From Polaribacter sargassicola (GTDB taxonomy: Bacteria > Bacteroidota > Bacteroidia > Flavobacteriales > Flavobacteriaceae): 64,000 nt of DNA. Positions within the stretch are counted from its first letter, which is position 1. Every line of letters begins with the position of its first letter. Made by a program: the position numbers and the translations under genes. The DNA lies in the NCBI RefSeq assembly GCF_021991835.1, contig NZ_JAHDAU010000008.1:1-64000 (forward strand), read 5' to 3'. This document shows positions 8,497 through 18,143 of this stretch, one piece after another. The notes beneath the pieces were generated by a model. That model ran no database searches. It was not told the origin of the DNA and saw nothing but the letters and a program-made list of their open reading frames with translations.

Positions 8497-9228
8497 CTAA
8501 CAACTTCTTTTAAATTCGCTAAGTAAAATAGCAGTTGCTGTTGCTACGTTTAAACTTTCTGTTTCTTGAGTTATTCCAAATCTTGGAATAGAAATTTTAT
8601 TAGAAATCAGTTTTTTTAAGTTATCGGAAACTCCATTTGCTTCATTTCCCATAATTAAAATACCTTCTTTAGGTAAAGTAGATTTATAAACATTTTCACC
8701 ATCCATATCTGCAATAAATGTTGGTAAATTTGTTTTTGTTAAGTAATCTGCTAAATCTAAATACTTAATAGAAATTCTTTTTAAAGATCCCATGCTAGCT
8801 TGCACAACTTTTTGATTATAACAATCTACAGTATCTTTAGAACAAATTAACTCATCTACACCAAACCAATCGCACAAACGTATAATTGTTCCCAAATTAC
8901 CAGGATCATTTATTGCATCTAAAGCAACTACTAATCCTTTATCTTTAAGCAACTCTTCATCAGGAATTTTAAAAAGACCTAAAACTTTATTTGGTGTTTT
9001 TAAACTACTTATTTTTTTTAAATCAATTTCAGAAATTGTGCTAATTTTATCCTTAGAAAAATCAGAAACAAAATCTTCTGTACAAAAAAGTGTTTCAACC
9101 TCAAAAGAAGAGTTTAAAAGTTCTTCCACAACCTTTACTCCTTCTGCAATAAATAATTTATGCTTTTGTCTATACTTTTTTTGAGATAAACTTGTTATTA
9201 ATTTTAATTGATTTTTTGATATATTCAT
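8497..9228 (-). CDS. TrmH/SpoU-family RNA 2'-O-methyltransferase
   Basis: 243 residues. The three SpoU motifs are visible: NDPGNLGTIIR at 107-117, IMGNEANGVSD near 193-203 and SLNVATATA at about 225-233, forming the knotted SAM site. The N-terminal part (KYRQKHKLFIAEGVKVVEE) is the substrate-binding domain seen in rRNA methylases of this family. The target base (rRNA or tRNA) cannot be decided by eye. It is convergent with porT, with one base between the stops, and divergent from the TamL-like gene. Confidence 0.9.
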   Translation of the reverse strand: MNISKNQLKLITSLSQKKYRQKHKLFIAEGVKVVEELLNSSFEVETLFCTEDFVSDFSKDKISTISEIDLKKISSLKTPNKVLGLFKIPDEELLKDKGLVVALDAINDPGNLGTIIRLCDWFGVDELICSKDTVDCYNQKVVQASMGSLKRISIKYLDLADYLTKTNLPTFIADMDGENVYKSTLPKEGILIMGNEANGVSDNLKKLISNKISIPRFGITQETESLNVATATAILLSEFKRSC

Positions 9229-9297
9229 TAATTGATTGTAAATAAAAATAAACCGTCGAAAAATACTATTTTTGACTTTGATAGCATTGCTAAATTA

Positions 9298-11805
9298 ATG
9301 AAAAAACTCTTTTTATCATTTTTATTCTTACTCATTTTAATTTCATGTAACTCTACAAAACATGTTATTGATGGAGAACATATGCTTACTCATAACTATA
9401 TTTTTGTAGATAGTGTTAAAAATAAAAATAGTGAGCTACAAAAATATGTGCTACAAAAACCAAATCCTCGTTTTTTAAACATGCCTTTTGGACTGTATTT
9501 TCATAATATAGGAAATCATAACAACCCAAAAACACCTTCTGAATGGGGAAAGAAAAATATTAGGTCTTATAATTTTATTAAAACTATCTTCTCTGAAAAA
9601 CAAAGCATTGCTTATGCTAAATATTTTATCGGTTTAAACGAATGGTTTTTAGATTATGATAAACCAGTTATTATTAACACTACTAAAATTAAAAACACTG
9701 CAAACAACCTATCTTCTTTTTATAAAAATGAAGGATATTTTAAATCTACCGTAGATTACAAAATAAATACAGATTCTTTAAATAAAAAAGCTACTGTAGA
9801 ATATCATATTAAAAAAGGGAAACCAACCCTTTTAGACACAATTACTTTTAAAATAGAATCTCCGGTTTTAGATTCTATTTACACATCTTCTAAAACAAAA
9901 TCACTATTAAAAAAAGGCAATCAATACAATGATAAAACGTTTAGAAACGAAGCCGATAGAATTGTAAAACTTTTTAGAAATAATGGTATTTCTAATTTTA
10001 ATGAAGCTGCTTTGGGTTTTTACGTAGATTCTACAAGAACAGATTACAAAACAAATGTAGACTTATTAATTTCTGGTAGCAGATTAGAAGAAGTACAAGG
10101 GCAATACATAAACAAACCATACCAAGTACAAAAAATAACAAAAGTAAATGTTACTACAGACTACTCTTTTACACAAAAAGATAAAACACCATTAGATACT
10201 ATTAATTACCAAGGCATAAATTTTTTAGCACGTAGAAAAATTAAATACAATCCTAAATATTTAGCTGAATCTATTTTTCTAAAACCAGGAAATATCTATC
10301 AAGATACTTTAAGAAATTTAACAAGAAATCATTTAAAAGCTCTTAAAAACTTTAAATCTACCAATTTAAGTTTTTCTCAAGTACCAAATAAAAGTGATGA
10401 GTTAGTAATGGATATTTTTTTAGCTCCTTTAGAAAAATTTACCTTAGGTTTTGAAACTGAAATAACACACTCTAACATTAGAAACATAGGTAGTTCTGCA
10501 AAATTTTCTATTACAAATAGAAATGCTTTTAGAGGGGCAGAACTCTTAAAATTATCTTTTTTAGGATCTTATTTTAATTCTACAAGTGGTCCTGGTTGGG
10601 AAATTGGTGCAGATGCATCTTTAGAATTTCCTAGACTTATAGCTCCTTTTGGTCTTAGTAATTTAGTACCAAAAGAAATGTCTCCTAGAACGTTATTTTC
10701 TATTGGTTCTAGTTTTCAAAAAAATATTGGTTTAGACAGACAAACTTTCACCTTTCAATCTGATTATAAATGGCAGTATAATTCAAAAAAAACAATACAG
10801 CTAGAAATTTTTAACACCCAATATATTCAAAACTTAAACATTGATAGATATTTTGATATTTATAGCTCTGAATTTACAAGTCTTAACGAAGTTGCAGAAA
10901 CCTATGACCAAGTAAATAGCTCTAGCACAAACTATCCCTTATCCGAAGATTTAGACACGCAAGTTACAGAAGCATTAAGTTTTATGAATACTGTATCTAA
11001 TGATACTAGTTTTAAAACTACCAATACAGACGATTATAATACTGCATTAGACATATTAAATAGATATAAAATAATAACATCAGATTTTCTTATACCAACC
11101 TTAGCATATTCCTTTACATACAATAATCAAATCAATTTTAATGATAATAATTTTTCATTCTTTAAAATAAGACTTGCAAACTCTGGTAATGTTTTAGGCT
11201 TAATTTCAAAAGAAACAAATGCTGATGATAAAAAAACTTTTGCAAAAATACCACTTGCACAATATTTTAAAACCGATATAGAATATAAAAAGTTTTGGAA
11301 TATAGGGTCTAATGATGTTTTTGGTATTAGAACATTCTTTGGCGCTATTCTACCTTATGATAATTCTGACATTCCATTTACCAAAAGTTATTTTGCCGGA
11401 GGTTCTAACGACATTAGAGCATGGCAAACCTACGAACTAGGACCTGGAAGCAGAAATACAGGATTAGAATTTAACGTTGGTAGTCTTAAACTTCTTACAA
11501 GTGCAGAATATCGTTTTGATGTAGTTAGCAAACTAAAAGGCGCGCTATTTATTGATGCTGGTAATATTTGGGATATAACAGGCTCAGAATTTGTTGATGA
11601 TGATGCCAGCTTTAATGGTTTTTCATCTTTACAAGATATAGCTGTTGGCTCTGGATTTGGAGCAAGATTAGATTTTAGTTTTTTAATTTTAAGACTAGAT
11701 ATTGGCTTTAAAACCTACGAACCTTATTTAACTGGTAATAAATGGCTTAAAAACTACAACTTTAACGATGCTGTTTATAATATAGGTATTAATTATCCTT
11801 TCTAA
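9298..11805 (+). CDS. tamL: BamA-family outer-membrane lipoprotein, TamL-like
   Basis: 835 residues from the ATG at 9298, preferred over 9232 because it gives a clean lipoprotein signal (MKKLFLSFLF, lipobox ISC, Cys17). POTRA-like repeats lie in the first half (for example ASNLSSFYKNEGYFKSTVDYK-type segments near residue 140). A C-terminal bacterial surface antigen barrel contains FAGGSNDIRAWQTYELGPGS and ends in Phe. In Bacteroidota the lipidated BamA relative is called TamL and is thought to work with TamB in envelope biogenesis; no tamB is visible here. TATTTTTG at 9267-9274 is a possible -7 box. Assignment to TamL over another BamA relative is inference. Confidence 0.75.
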   Translation: MKKLFLSFLFLLILISCNSTKHVIDGEHMLTHNYIFVDSVKNKNSELQKYVLQKPNPRFLNMPFGLYFHNIGNHNNPKTPSEWGKKNIRSYNFIKTIFSEKQSIAYAKYFIGLNEWFLDYDKPVIINTTKIKNTANNLSSFYKNEGYFKSTVDYKINTDSLNKKATVEYHIKKGKPTLLDTITFKIESPVLDSIYTSSKTKSLLKKGNQYNDKTFRNEADRIVKLFRNNGISNFNEAALGFYVDSTRTDYKTNVDLLISGSRLEEVQGQYINKPYQVQKITKVNVTTDYSFTQKDKTPLDTINYQGINFLARRKIKYNPKYLAESIFLKPGNIYQDTLRNLTRNHLKALKNFKSTNLSFSQVPNKSDELVMDIFLAPLEKFTLGFETEITHSNIRNIGSSAKFSITNRNAFRGAELLKLSFLGSYFNSTSGPGWEIGADASLEFPRLIAPFGLSNLVPKEMSPRTLFSIGSSFQKNIGLDRQTFTFQSDYKWQYNSKKTIQLEIFNTQYIQNLNIDRYFDIYSSEFTSLNEVAETYDQVNSSSTNYPLSEDLDTQVTEALSFMNTVSNDTSFKTTNTDDYNTALDILNRYKIITSDFLIPTLAYSFTYNNQINFNDNNFSFFKIRLANSGNVLGLISKETNADDKKTFAKIPLAQYFKTDIEYKKFWNIGSNDVFGIRTFFGAILPYDNSDIPFTKSYFAGGSNDIRAWQTYELGPGSRNTGLEFNVGSLKLLTSAEYRFDVVSKLKGALFIDAGNIWDITGSEFVDDDASFNGFSSLQDIAVGSGFGARLDFSFLILRLDIGFKTYEPYLTGNKWLKNYNFNDAVYNIGINYPF

Positions 11806-11865
11806 ATTTTACATCAAACTTACAACGTTTTCGCTTTTTATATCAATATTAAGCAGTATTTTTAG

Positions 11866-11873
11866 TATTTTTG
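11866..11873 (+). promoter_or_regulatory. Candidate -7 box for fbaA
   Basis: TATTTTTG fits TAnnTTTG and lies 31 bases before the fbaA start. No TTG is found at the ideal distance, so confidence is modest. Confidence 0.4.
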
Positions 11874-11904
11874 ATGAGTAAATTAATGAATAAAAAAATT
11901 AAAT

Positions 11905-12972
11905 ATGAGTCACAATATCAAACCAGGTGTAGCAACTGGACAAGAAGTTCAAAACATTTTTAATCTTGCAAAAGAAAAAGGATTTGCATTGCCAGCAGTA
12001 AACGTTGTTGGATCTAACACAATTAACAGTGTTTTAGAAACTGCTAGAGACTTAAACTCACCTGTAATCATTCAATTTTCAAATGGTGGAGCTCAATTTA
12101 ACGCTGGTAAAGGGTTATCTAATGAAGGACAAAAATCTGCCATTGCTGGTGGTATTGCTGGTGCAAAACATATTCATGAATTAGCTGTAGCTTATGGTGT
12201 TCCTGTAATTTTACATACAGATCACTGTGCTAAAAAATTATTACCTTGGATAGACGGTTTATTAGATGCTTCAGAAAAACATTTCGAAGAAACAGGTAAA
12301 CCTCTTTATAGTTCTCATATGATAGATTTATCTGAAGAACCATTAGAAGAAAATATAGAAATCTGTAAAACTTATTTAGCTCGTATGAGTAAAATGGGTA
12401 TGACTTTAGAAATTGAGTTAGGAATTACAGGAGGTGAAGAAGATGGAGTTGATAATTCTGATGTAGATGACTCTAAATTATACACGCAACCAGAAGAAGT
12501 TGCTTACGCTTATGAAGAGTTATCTAAAGTTTCTCCTCAATTTACAATTGCAGCAGCTTTTGGTAATGTACATGGTGTTTATAAACCAGGAAACGTAAAA
12601 TTAACTCCAAAAATTTTAAAGAATTCTCAAGAATTTATAACTAAAAAATATGGAGTAGAAGAAAATCATATAGATTTTGTATTCCACGGAGGATCTGGTT
12701 CTACTTTAGAAGAAATTAGAGAAGCAATTGGTTACGGTGTTGTTAAAATGAATATTGATACAGATTTACAATTTGCATTTACAGAAGGTATTAGAGATTA
12801 TATGCAAGGTAAAGCAGATTATTTAGCTACTCAAATTGGTAATCCTGACGGAGCAGACCAACCTAACAAAAAATTCTACGACCCAAGAAAATGGTTAAGA
12901 GAAGGAGAAGAAACTTTTAAAGTTCGTTTAAAACAAGCTTTTACAGATTTAAATAATGTAGATACATTATAG
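11905..12972 (+). CDS. fbaA: Class II fructose-bisphosphate aldolase
   Basis: 355 residues, close to the 359 of E. coli FbaA (class IIA). It catalyses reversible cleavage of fructose 1,6-bisphosphate in glycolysis and gluconeogenesis. The zinc-binding histidines sit in recognisable contexts: LHTDHCAKKLLPW, AFGNVHGVYKPGNVKL and VFHGGSGSTLEEI. The C-terminal segment with DPRKWLREGEE is typical. It forms a single-gene unit, with a candidate promoter box upstream and a strong terminator 20 bases after the stop. Confidence 0.97.
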   Translation: MSHNIKPGVATGQEVQNIFNLAKEKGFALPAVNVVGSNTINSVLETARDLNSPVIIQFSNGGAQFNAGKGLSNEGQKSAIAGGIAGAKHIHELAVAYGVPVILHTDHCAKKLLPWIDGLLDASEKHFEETGKPLYSSHMIDLSEEPLEENIEICKTYLARMSKMGMTLEIELGITGGEEDGVDNSDVDDSKLYTQPEEVAYAYEELSKVSPQFTIAAAFGNVHGVYKPGNVKLTPKILKNSQEFITKKYGVEENHIDFVFHGGSGSTLEEIREAIGYGVVKMNIDTDLQFAFTEGIRDYMQGKADYLATQIGNPDGADQPNKKFYDPRKWLREGEETFKVRLKQAFTDLNNVDTL

Positions 12973-12991
12973 TTTTCTCACATAAAAAACT

Positions 12992-13026
12992 AAAGCACTT
13001 TGATAACCTCAAAGTGCTTTTTTTTA
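12992..13026 (+). terminator. Intrinsic terminator after fbaA
   Basis: AAAGCACTTTGA (12992-13003) pairs perfectly with TCAAAGTGCTTT (13009-13020), and a T run follows. Confidence 0.92.
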
Positions 13027-13067
13027 TCACTTTAAGTTTCTAAAAGTAAACTTTAAAAAAAAACTTT

Positions 13068-13075
13068 TACATTTG
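13068..13075 (+). promoter_or_regulatory. Candidate -7 box for accD
   Basis: TACATTTG fits TAnnTTTG, 66 bases before the accD start and past the fbaA terminator. The -33 position lacks TTG. Confidence 0.4.
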
Positions 13076-13141
13076 TCAATCTAATTTATTTTCTATTTCT
13101 AAAAATAGAGCTAAAAACAACCTAAAAACTAAATAACTATA

Positions 13142-13999
13142 ATGGATTGGTTTAAAAGAAAGGATAAAGGAATACAGACTTCTACAGAAGACAAAAAAGA
13201 CACTCCAAGAGGTTTATGGTACAAAACTCCTAGTGGAAAAATAATAGATACAGAAGAATTAAAAAGAAATTTATATGTAAGCCCAGAAGATGGTTATCAT
13301 GTAAGAATTGGAAGTAAGCATTATTTTGAGCTTTTCTTTGACAACAATAAATTTGAAGAACTAGATGTTAACCTTACAGCTAAAGATCCTTTAAAATTTG
13401 AAGACACTAAAAAATATCCAGAAAGATTAAAAGCTGCTCAAGAAAAAACAAAACTTAAAGACGCTATTAGAACGGCCGTTGGTAAATCTTTAGGAAAAGA
13501 TATTGTAATTGCTGCAATGGATTTTGCTTTTATTGGTGGATCTATGGGGTCTGTAGTAGGAGAAAAAATTGCAAGAGCTATTGATTATGCTATAAAAAAC
13601 AACCTGCCATTTTTAATGATTTCTAAATCTGGAGGAGCAAGAATGATGGAAGCATCATTATCATTAATGCAAATGGTAAAAACATCTGCAAAACTAGCAC
13701 AATTAGCAGAATCTAAACTACCATATATTTCTTTATGTACAGATCCAACAACAGGTGGTACAACAGCTTCTTATGCAATGTTAGGTGATATTAATATTGC
13801 AGAACCAAATGCTTTAATTGCTTTTGCAGGACCAAGAGTTGTAAAAGACACAACCGGTAAAGATTTACCAGAAGGTTTTCAAAGATCTGAGTTTGTTTTA
13901 GAACATGGATTTTTAGATGCAATTTATGAGCGTAAAGAATTAAAAAAGCAAGTAAATCTATATATAGATTTAATACAAAACATACCTGTTAGAGCCTAA
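13142..13999 (+). CDS. accD: Acetyl-CoA carboxylase carboxyltransferase subunit beta, zinc-less
   Basis: 285 residues. AccD forms, with AccA, the carboxyltransferase that moves CO2 from carboxybiotin to acetyl-CoA in fatty-acid synthesis. The crotonase-like core is intact ([45 protein letters not shown]). The N-terminus starts MDWFKR like AccD from other phyla. However, the zinc-ribbon cysteines are gone: the CPxC pairs read TPSG (29-32) and SPED (47-50). I recall the same loss in other flavobacterial AccD proteins, so it is probably lineage-wide and not a pseudogene sign. It is a single gene with its own terminator. Confidence 0.95.
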   Translation: MDWFKRKDKGIQTSTEDKKDTPRGLWYKTPSGKIIDTEELKRNLYVSPEDGYHVRIGSKHYFELFFDNNKFEELDVNLTAKDPLKFEDTKKYPERLKAAQEKTKLKDAIRTAVGKSLGKDIVIAAMDFAFIGGSMGSVVGEKIARAIDYAIKNNLPFLMISKSGGARMMEASLSLMQMVKTSAKLAQLAESKLPYISLCTDPTTGGTTASYAMLGDINIAEPNALIAFAGPRVVKDTTGKDLPEGFQRSEFVLEHGFLDAIYERKELKKQVNLYIDLIQNIPVRA

Positions 14000-14003
14000 C
14001 AAT

Positions 14004-14029
14004 AAAAGCCAGCAATTGCTGGCTTTTTT
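14004..14029 (+). terminator. Intrinsic terminator after accD
   Basis: A self-complementary stem, AAAGCCAGCA followed by TTGCTGGCTTT, is followed by a T run, directly after the accD stop. Confidence 0.9.
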
Positions 14030-14091
14030 ATTTTCCTTAAAAAAGGAGAAAAGAACAAGTCTACTAAAGTTTTAATTACAAAAAATAATTA

Positions 14092-14099
14092 TATATTTG
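14092..14099 (+). promoter_or_regulatory. Candidate -7 box for rpsO
   Basis: TATATTTG followed by C, the same -7 sequence as the tRNA promoters, lies 55 bases before the rpsO start. The -33 position at 19-base spacing reads TTT instead of TTG. Confidence 0.55.
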
Positions 14100-14154
14100 C
14101 AGCTTCAATGAAAAACTCATTGATATACATAATAATCATTTAAATAATATTGGA

Positions 14155-14424
14155 ATGTATTTAACTAAAGAAGTAAAAGAAAGCATCTTTGAAAAACACG
14201 GTAAAAGCAAAAACGATACTGGTTCTTCAGAAGGGCAAATTGCGTTATTTACGCACAGAATTAACCACTTAACAGAGCACTTAAAAAGAAATCGTAAAGA
14301 TTTTAATACAGAGCGTTCATTAGTAAGGTTAGTTGGTAAACGTAGAAGTTTATTAGATTATCTTAAGAAAACAGAAATCAATAGATATCGTGCAATTATT
14401 AAAGAATTAGGAATTAGAAAATAA
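14155..14424 (+). CDS. rpsO: 30S ribosomal protein S15
   Basis: 89 residues, the normal S15 length, with conserved blocks TGSSEGQIALFTHRINHLTEH, in which the Gln and His residues contact 16S rRNA, and RRSLLDYLKKTEINRYR. It is a primary binder of the 16S central domain. pnp follows, the same order as in many bacteria, but a strong terminator between them implies at least partial separate transcription. Confidence 0.97.
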   Translation: MYLTKEVKESIFEKHGKSKNDTGSSEGQIALFTHRINHLTEHLKRNRKDFNTERSLVRLVGKRRSLLDYLKKTEINRYRAIIKELGIRK

Positions 14425-14431
14425 TTCTTAC

Positions 14432-14466
14432 AAAAAGAGGCTCTATAAACGTGCCTCTTTTTATTT
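14432..14466 (+). terminator. Intrinsic terminator between rpsO and pnp
   Basis: AAAAAGAGGC (14432-14441) pairs with GCCTCTTTTT (14453-14462) and the T-rich run continues. It begins seven bases after the rpsO stop. Confidence 0.85.
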
Positions 14467-14607
14467 TTTAAAAAGTATTTAGTTCTGATTAACAAACAGA
14501 ATCTTAATAAAAAAATCGAAAGAAGTAACAACTCTTTTGAATTTCCATTTTAACAACAAACAACAACACAACAACAAACAAATTAAAAAAATTAGAATTA
14601 AAATTTT

Positions 14608-16851
14608 ATGATTCCAAAAGTATTTAGAGAAGTAATAGACCTTGGTGATGGAAGAACTATTTCATTAGAAACTGGTAAATTAGCAAAACAAGCACACGGT
14701 TCTGTTGTTGTTCAAATGGGTAAAGCAATGTTGTTATGTACAGTAGTATCTAACTATAAACAATCTGACGTTGATTTTTTACCACTTACAGTAGATTATA
14801 GAGAAAAATTTGCTGCTGCTGGTCGTTATCCAGGAGGTTTTTTCAAAAGAGAAGCAAAACCTAGTGATGGAGAAGTATTAACAATGCGTTTAGTAGACCG
14901 TGTTTTACGTCCATTATTCCCAAAAGATTACCACGCAGAAACACAAGTTATGATACAATTAATGTCTCATGACGAAGATGTAATGCCAGATGCATTAGCT
15001 GGTTTAGCTGCATCAACAGTTATACAATTATCAGACATTCCTTTCGAAACTCCAATATCAGAAGCACGTGTAGGAAGAGTTAATGGAGAATTTATAATCA
15101 ACCCTAACAGAGCTCAATTAGCAGAATCAGACATAGACATGATGATTGGTGCTTCTATGGACTCAGTAATGATGGTTGAGGGTGAAATGGATGAAATTTC
15201 TGAAGAAGAAATGGCAGATGCAATTAAATTTGCACACGAAGCTATTAAAGTACAATGTGCTGCTCAAATAAAATTAGCAGAAGCTTTTGGTAAAAAAGCT
15301 ACTCGTGAGTACGAACCAGAAAGAGAAGATGAAGAGTTAGCTAAAAAAATTAATGATTTAGCTTACGATAAATGTTATGAAATTGCTAAAAAAGGAACTT
15401 CTAAAGTAGAACGTACAAACGCATTTTCTGAAGTAAAAGAAGAAATTATAGCTACTTTTTCTGAAGAAGAATTAGAAGATTTTGGTGATTTAATCTCAAA
15501 ATATTTTAGTAAATCTCAAAAAAATGCTGTTAGAGAATTAATTTTAGCAGAAGGTATACGTTTAGACGGACGTAAAACTACAGATATAAGACCAATTTGG
15601 TGTGAAGTTGATTACTTACCATCTACTCATGGTTCTTCAATTTTTACTCGTGGAGAAACTCAAGCATTAGCAACAGTTACTTTAGGTACTTCTAGAGAAG
15701 CAAATCAAATTGATATGGCTTCTTATGAAGGAGAAGAAACATTTTATTTACACTACAACTTCCCTCCTTTTTGTACAGGAGAAGCACGTCCTTTAAGAGG
15801 TACATCTCGTAGAGAAGTTGGTCATGGTAACTTAGCACAAAGAGCATTAAAAGGAATGATTCCTGCAGATTGTCCTTATACAGTAAGAGTTGTATCAGAA
15901 GTATTAGAGTCTAATGGTTCTTCTTCTATGGCAACTGTTTGCTCTGGTACAATGGCGTTAATGGATGCTGGTGTACAATTAAAGAAACCTGTTTCTGGTA
16001 TTGCTATGGGATTAATTTCTGATGGAGATCGTTATGCTGTTTTATCTGATATTTTAGGTGATGAAGATCACTTAGGAGATATGGACTTTAAAGTAACAGG
16101 TACAGAAGACGGAATTACTGCTTGCCAAATGGATATTAAAGTAAAAGGTCTTTCTTATGAAATATTAGTAAATGCCTTAAAACAAGCAAGAGAAGGTCGT
16201 TTACATATTTTAGAAAAATTAACAGATACTATTGCTACTCCTAATGCAGATGTAAAAGCGCATGCTCCTAAAATGATTAACAGAAGAATACCAAATGAAT
16301 TAATTGGTGCTTTTATTGGTCCTGGAGGAAAACATATTCAAGAATTACAAAAAGAAACAGAAACTACTATTGTAATTACAGAAGACCCTGTTACGGAAGA
16401 AGGAATTATTGAAATTTTAGGTACTAAACCTGCAGGAATTGAAGCTGTAATTACAAAAATTGAGTCTATGTTATTTAAACCACAAGTTGGTAGCATTTAC
16501 GAAGTTAAAGTAATTAAAATGTTAGATTTTGGTGCAGTTGTAGAATATACAGAAGCTCCTGGTAACGAAGTTTTATTACATGTAAGTGAATTAGCTTGGG
16601 AACGCACAGACAATGTATCTGATGTTGTAAAAATGGGAGATGTTTTAGATGTAAAATATTTTGGTTTAGATCCTAGAACTAAAAAAGAAAAAGTATCTAG
16701 AAAAGCAATTTTACCAAAACCAGAAGGTTATGTTGCAAGACCACCAAGAGATAACAATCGTGGTAGAGACAATAATAGAGGTAGAGATAATCGCGGAAGA
16801 GATAATAGACGTGATGACAGAAAACCAAGACAAGAGAAAAAAGAAGATTAA
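14608..16851 (+). CDS. pnp: Polynucleotide phosphorylase
   Basis: 747 residues. PNPase is a trimeric 3'-5' phosphorolytic exoribonuclease central to mRNA decay. The order is the standard one: a first RNase PH domain (about 1-220), a helical linker, a second RNase PH domain (about 310-540, with [20 protein letters not shown]), a KH domain around [14 protein letters not shown], and an S1 domain ending near residue 700. The C-terminal tail is an Arg/Gly/Asp/Asn-rich repeat ([15 protein letters not shown]), likely disordered and RNA-binding. It follows rpsO and ends in a strong terminator. Confidence 0.97.
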   Translation: MIPKVFREVIDLGDGRTISLETGKLAKQAHGSVVVQMGKAMLLCTVVSNYKQSDVDFLPLTVDYREKFAAAGRYPGGFFKREAKPSDGEVLTMRLVDRVLRPLFPKDYHAETQVMIQLMSHDEDVMPDALAGLAASTVIQLSDIPFETPISEARVGRVNGEFIINPNRAQLAESDIDMMIGASMDSVMMVEGEMDEISEEEMADAIKFAHEAIKVQCAAQIKLAEAFGKKATREYEPEREDEELAKKINDLAYDKCYEIAKKGTSKVERTNAFSEVKEEIIATFSEEELEDFGDLISKYFSKSQKNAVRELILAEGIRLDGRKTTDIRPIWCEVDYLPSTHGSSIFTRGETQALATVTLGTSREANQIDMASYEGEETFYLHYNFPPFCTGEARPLRGTSRREVGHGNLAQRALKGMIPADCPYTVRVVSEVLESNGSSSMATVCSGTMALMDAGVQLKKPVSGIAMGLISDGDRYAVLSDILGDEDHLGDMDFKVTGTEDGITACQMDIKVKGLSYEILVNALKQAREGRLHILEKLTDTIATPNADVKAHAPKMINRRIPNELIGAFIGPGGKHIQELQKETETTIVITEDPVTEEGIIEILGTKPAGIEAVITKIESMLFKPQVGSIYEVKVIKMLDFGAVVEYTEAPGNEVLLHVSELAWERTDNVSDVVKMGDVLDVKYFGLDPRTKKEKVSRKAILPKPEGYVARPPRDNNRGRDNNRGRDNRGRDNRRDDRKPRQEKKED

Positions 16852-16870
16852 TTCTTTTTTAAAATATTTT

Positions 16871-16904
16871 TAAAAAATCGCCAAAATTATTTGGCGATTT
16901 TTTT
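16871..16904 (+). terminator. Intrinsic terminator after pnp
   Basis: AAAATCGCCAAA pairs with TTTGGCGATTTT, and a T run follows immediately. Confidence 0.9.
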
Positions 16905-16952
16905 TGTTTGAAAGGCTTTTATATAAATGCTTTTATTTTCTTTGTAAACTTT

Positions 16953-18104
16953 ATGAAGAATCAAAAAGTTACATATTTATCATTAGGTACAAACCAAGGA
17001 AATAAACTTGAAAATCTGCAAAATGCAATTAACTTAATTGCAGATAAAGTAGGTACTATTCAGAAAATATCATCTGTATATAAAACCTCTTCATGGGGAT
17101 TTAATAGTGATGATTTTTTTAATATTTGTTTACAAACTACCACTTACCTTCTACCTGAAGAATTGATGAGTACTCTTTTAGATATTGAAAATAAATTAGG
17201 AAGAGAACGAAGTAATTCATCTGAATACACAGCCAGAAATATAGATATTGATGTTTTACTTTTTGATAATGAAATTATCTTATCAAAAACTTTGATAGTT
17301 CCACACCCTAAAATGTTAGAGCGTAAGTTTGTTTTAGTCCCTTTAGTAGAAATCGCCGGAAACACTTATCATCCAACTGCAAAAACAACACTAACTGCTT
17401 GTTTACAAAACTGTATAGACACTTCTAAAATTACTAAAACTGAACTCCAATTAGAAAGACCTATACCTATTACAGAAAAATATAACTATATTGCTATAGA
17501 AGGTAATATTGGTGCAGGAAAAACATCTTTAACCAAAATGATGGCTGAAGATTTTAATGCAAAACTTGTTTTAGAACGTTTTGCTGACAATCCTTTTTTA
17601 CCAAAATTTTATAAAGATAAAGAACGATATGCATTTCCATTAGAGATGAGTTTCTTAGCAGATAGATATCAACAATTAACCGATGATTTAGCTCAGTTCG
17701 ACTTATTTAAAAATTTTATTATATCAGATTATTATATCTTTAAATCTTTAATTTTCGCACAGGTTACTTTACAAAAAGAAGAGTATCAATTATATAGAAA
17801 GATGTTTGATTTGATGTACAAAGAAATTACAAAACCAGATTTATACATCTATTTATATCAAAATACTGAAAGATTATTAGAAAACATAAAAAAAAGGGGC
17901 AGGAAATACGAACAAAACATCGAAATTTCTTATCTAAAAAAGATACATAATGGATATAAAAGCTTTATTAATACAGAAAAAAATCTCAATATATTAATTA
18001 TTGATGTTTCAGAATTAGATTTTGTTAAAAATTGTGATGATTACAAATACATTCTTAATAAAATTAAGCTTTTTAAAAAAAATAATATACCTTTGCTTAG
18101 ATAA
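16953..18104 (+). CDS. folK: Fused HPPK (FolK) and deoxynucleoside kinase
   Basis: 383 residues from the ATG at 16953, chosen over 16908 because the HPPK fold begins at once (VTYLSLGTNQGNKLENL). Residues about 1-160 are HPPK, the folate-pathway pyrophosphokinase, with SSWGFNSDDFFN, RNIDIDVLLFDN and VPHPKMLERKFVL. Residues about 175-383 are a deoxynucleoside kinase: P-loop EGNIGAGKTSLT, then LERFADNPFLPKFY, the ISDYYIFKS segment where the family has its DRS-like motif, and an RGRKYE lid. The junction is in frame with no stop. I recall this fusion in other Bacteroidota, joining folate synthesis with nucleotide salvage. The deoxynucleoside used cannot be read from the sequence. Confidence 0.92.
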   Translation: MKNQKVTYLSLGTNQGNKLENLQNAINLIADKVGTIQKISSVYKTSSWGFNSDDFFNICLQTTTYLLPEELMSTLLDIENKLGRERSNSSEYTARNIDIDVLLFDNEIILSKTLIVPHPKMLERKFVLVPLVEIAGNTYHPTAKTTLTACLQNCIDTSKITKTELQLERPIPITEKYNYIAIEGNIGAGKTSLTKMMAEDFNAKLVLERFADNPFLPKFYKDKERYAFPLEMSFLADRYQQLTDDLAQFDLFKNFIISDYYIFKSLIFAQVTLQKEEYQLYRKMFDLMYKEITKPDLYIYLYQNTERLLENIKKRGRKYEQNIEISYLKKIHNGYKSFINTEKNLNILIIDVSELDFVKNCDDYKYILNKIKLFKKNNIPLLR

Positions 18105-18143
18105 ATACCTCCCCCAAATTGTTAAAACGAAAAACATTATAAT

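Noticed and set aside
13142..13999. accD as a decaying gene because its zinc cysteines are missing.
   Set aside because: The frame is intact, the catalytic core is well kept, and the same loss is known to me from other flavobacterial AccD proteins.
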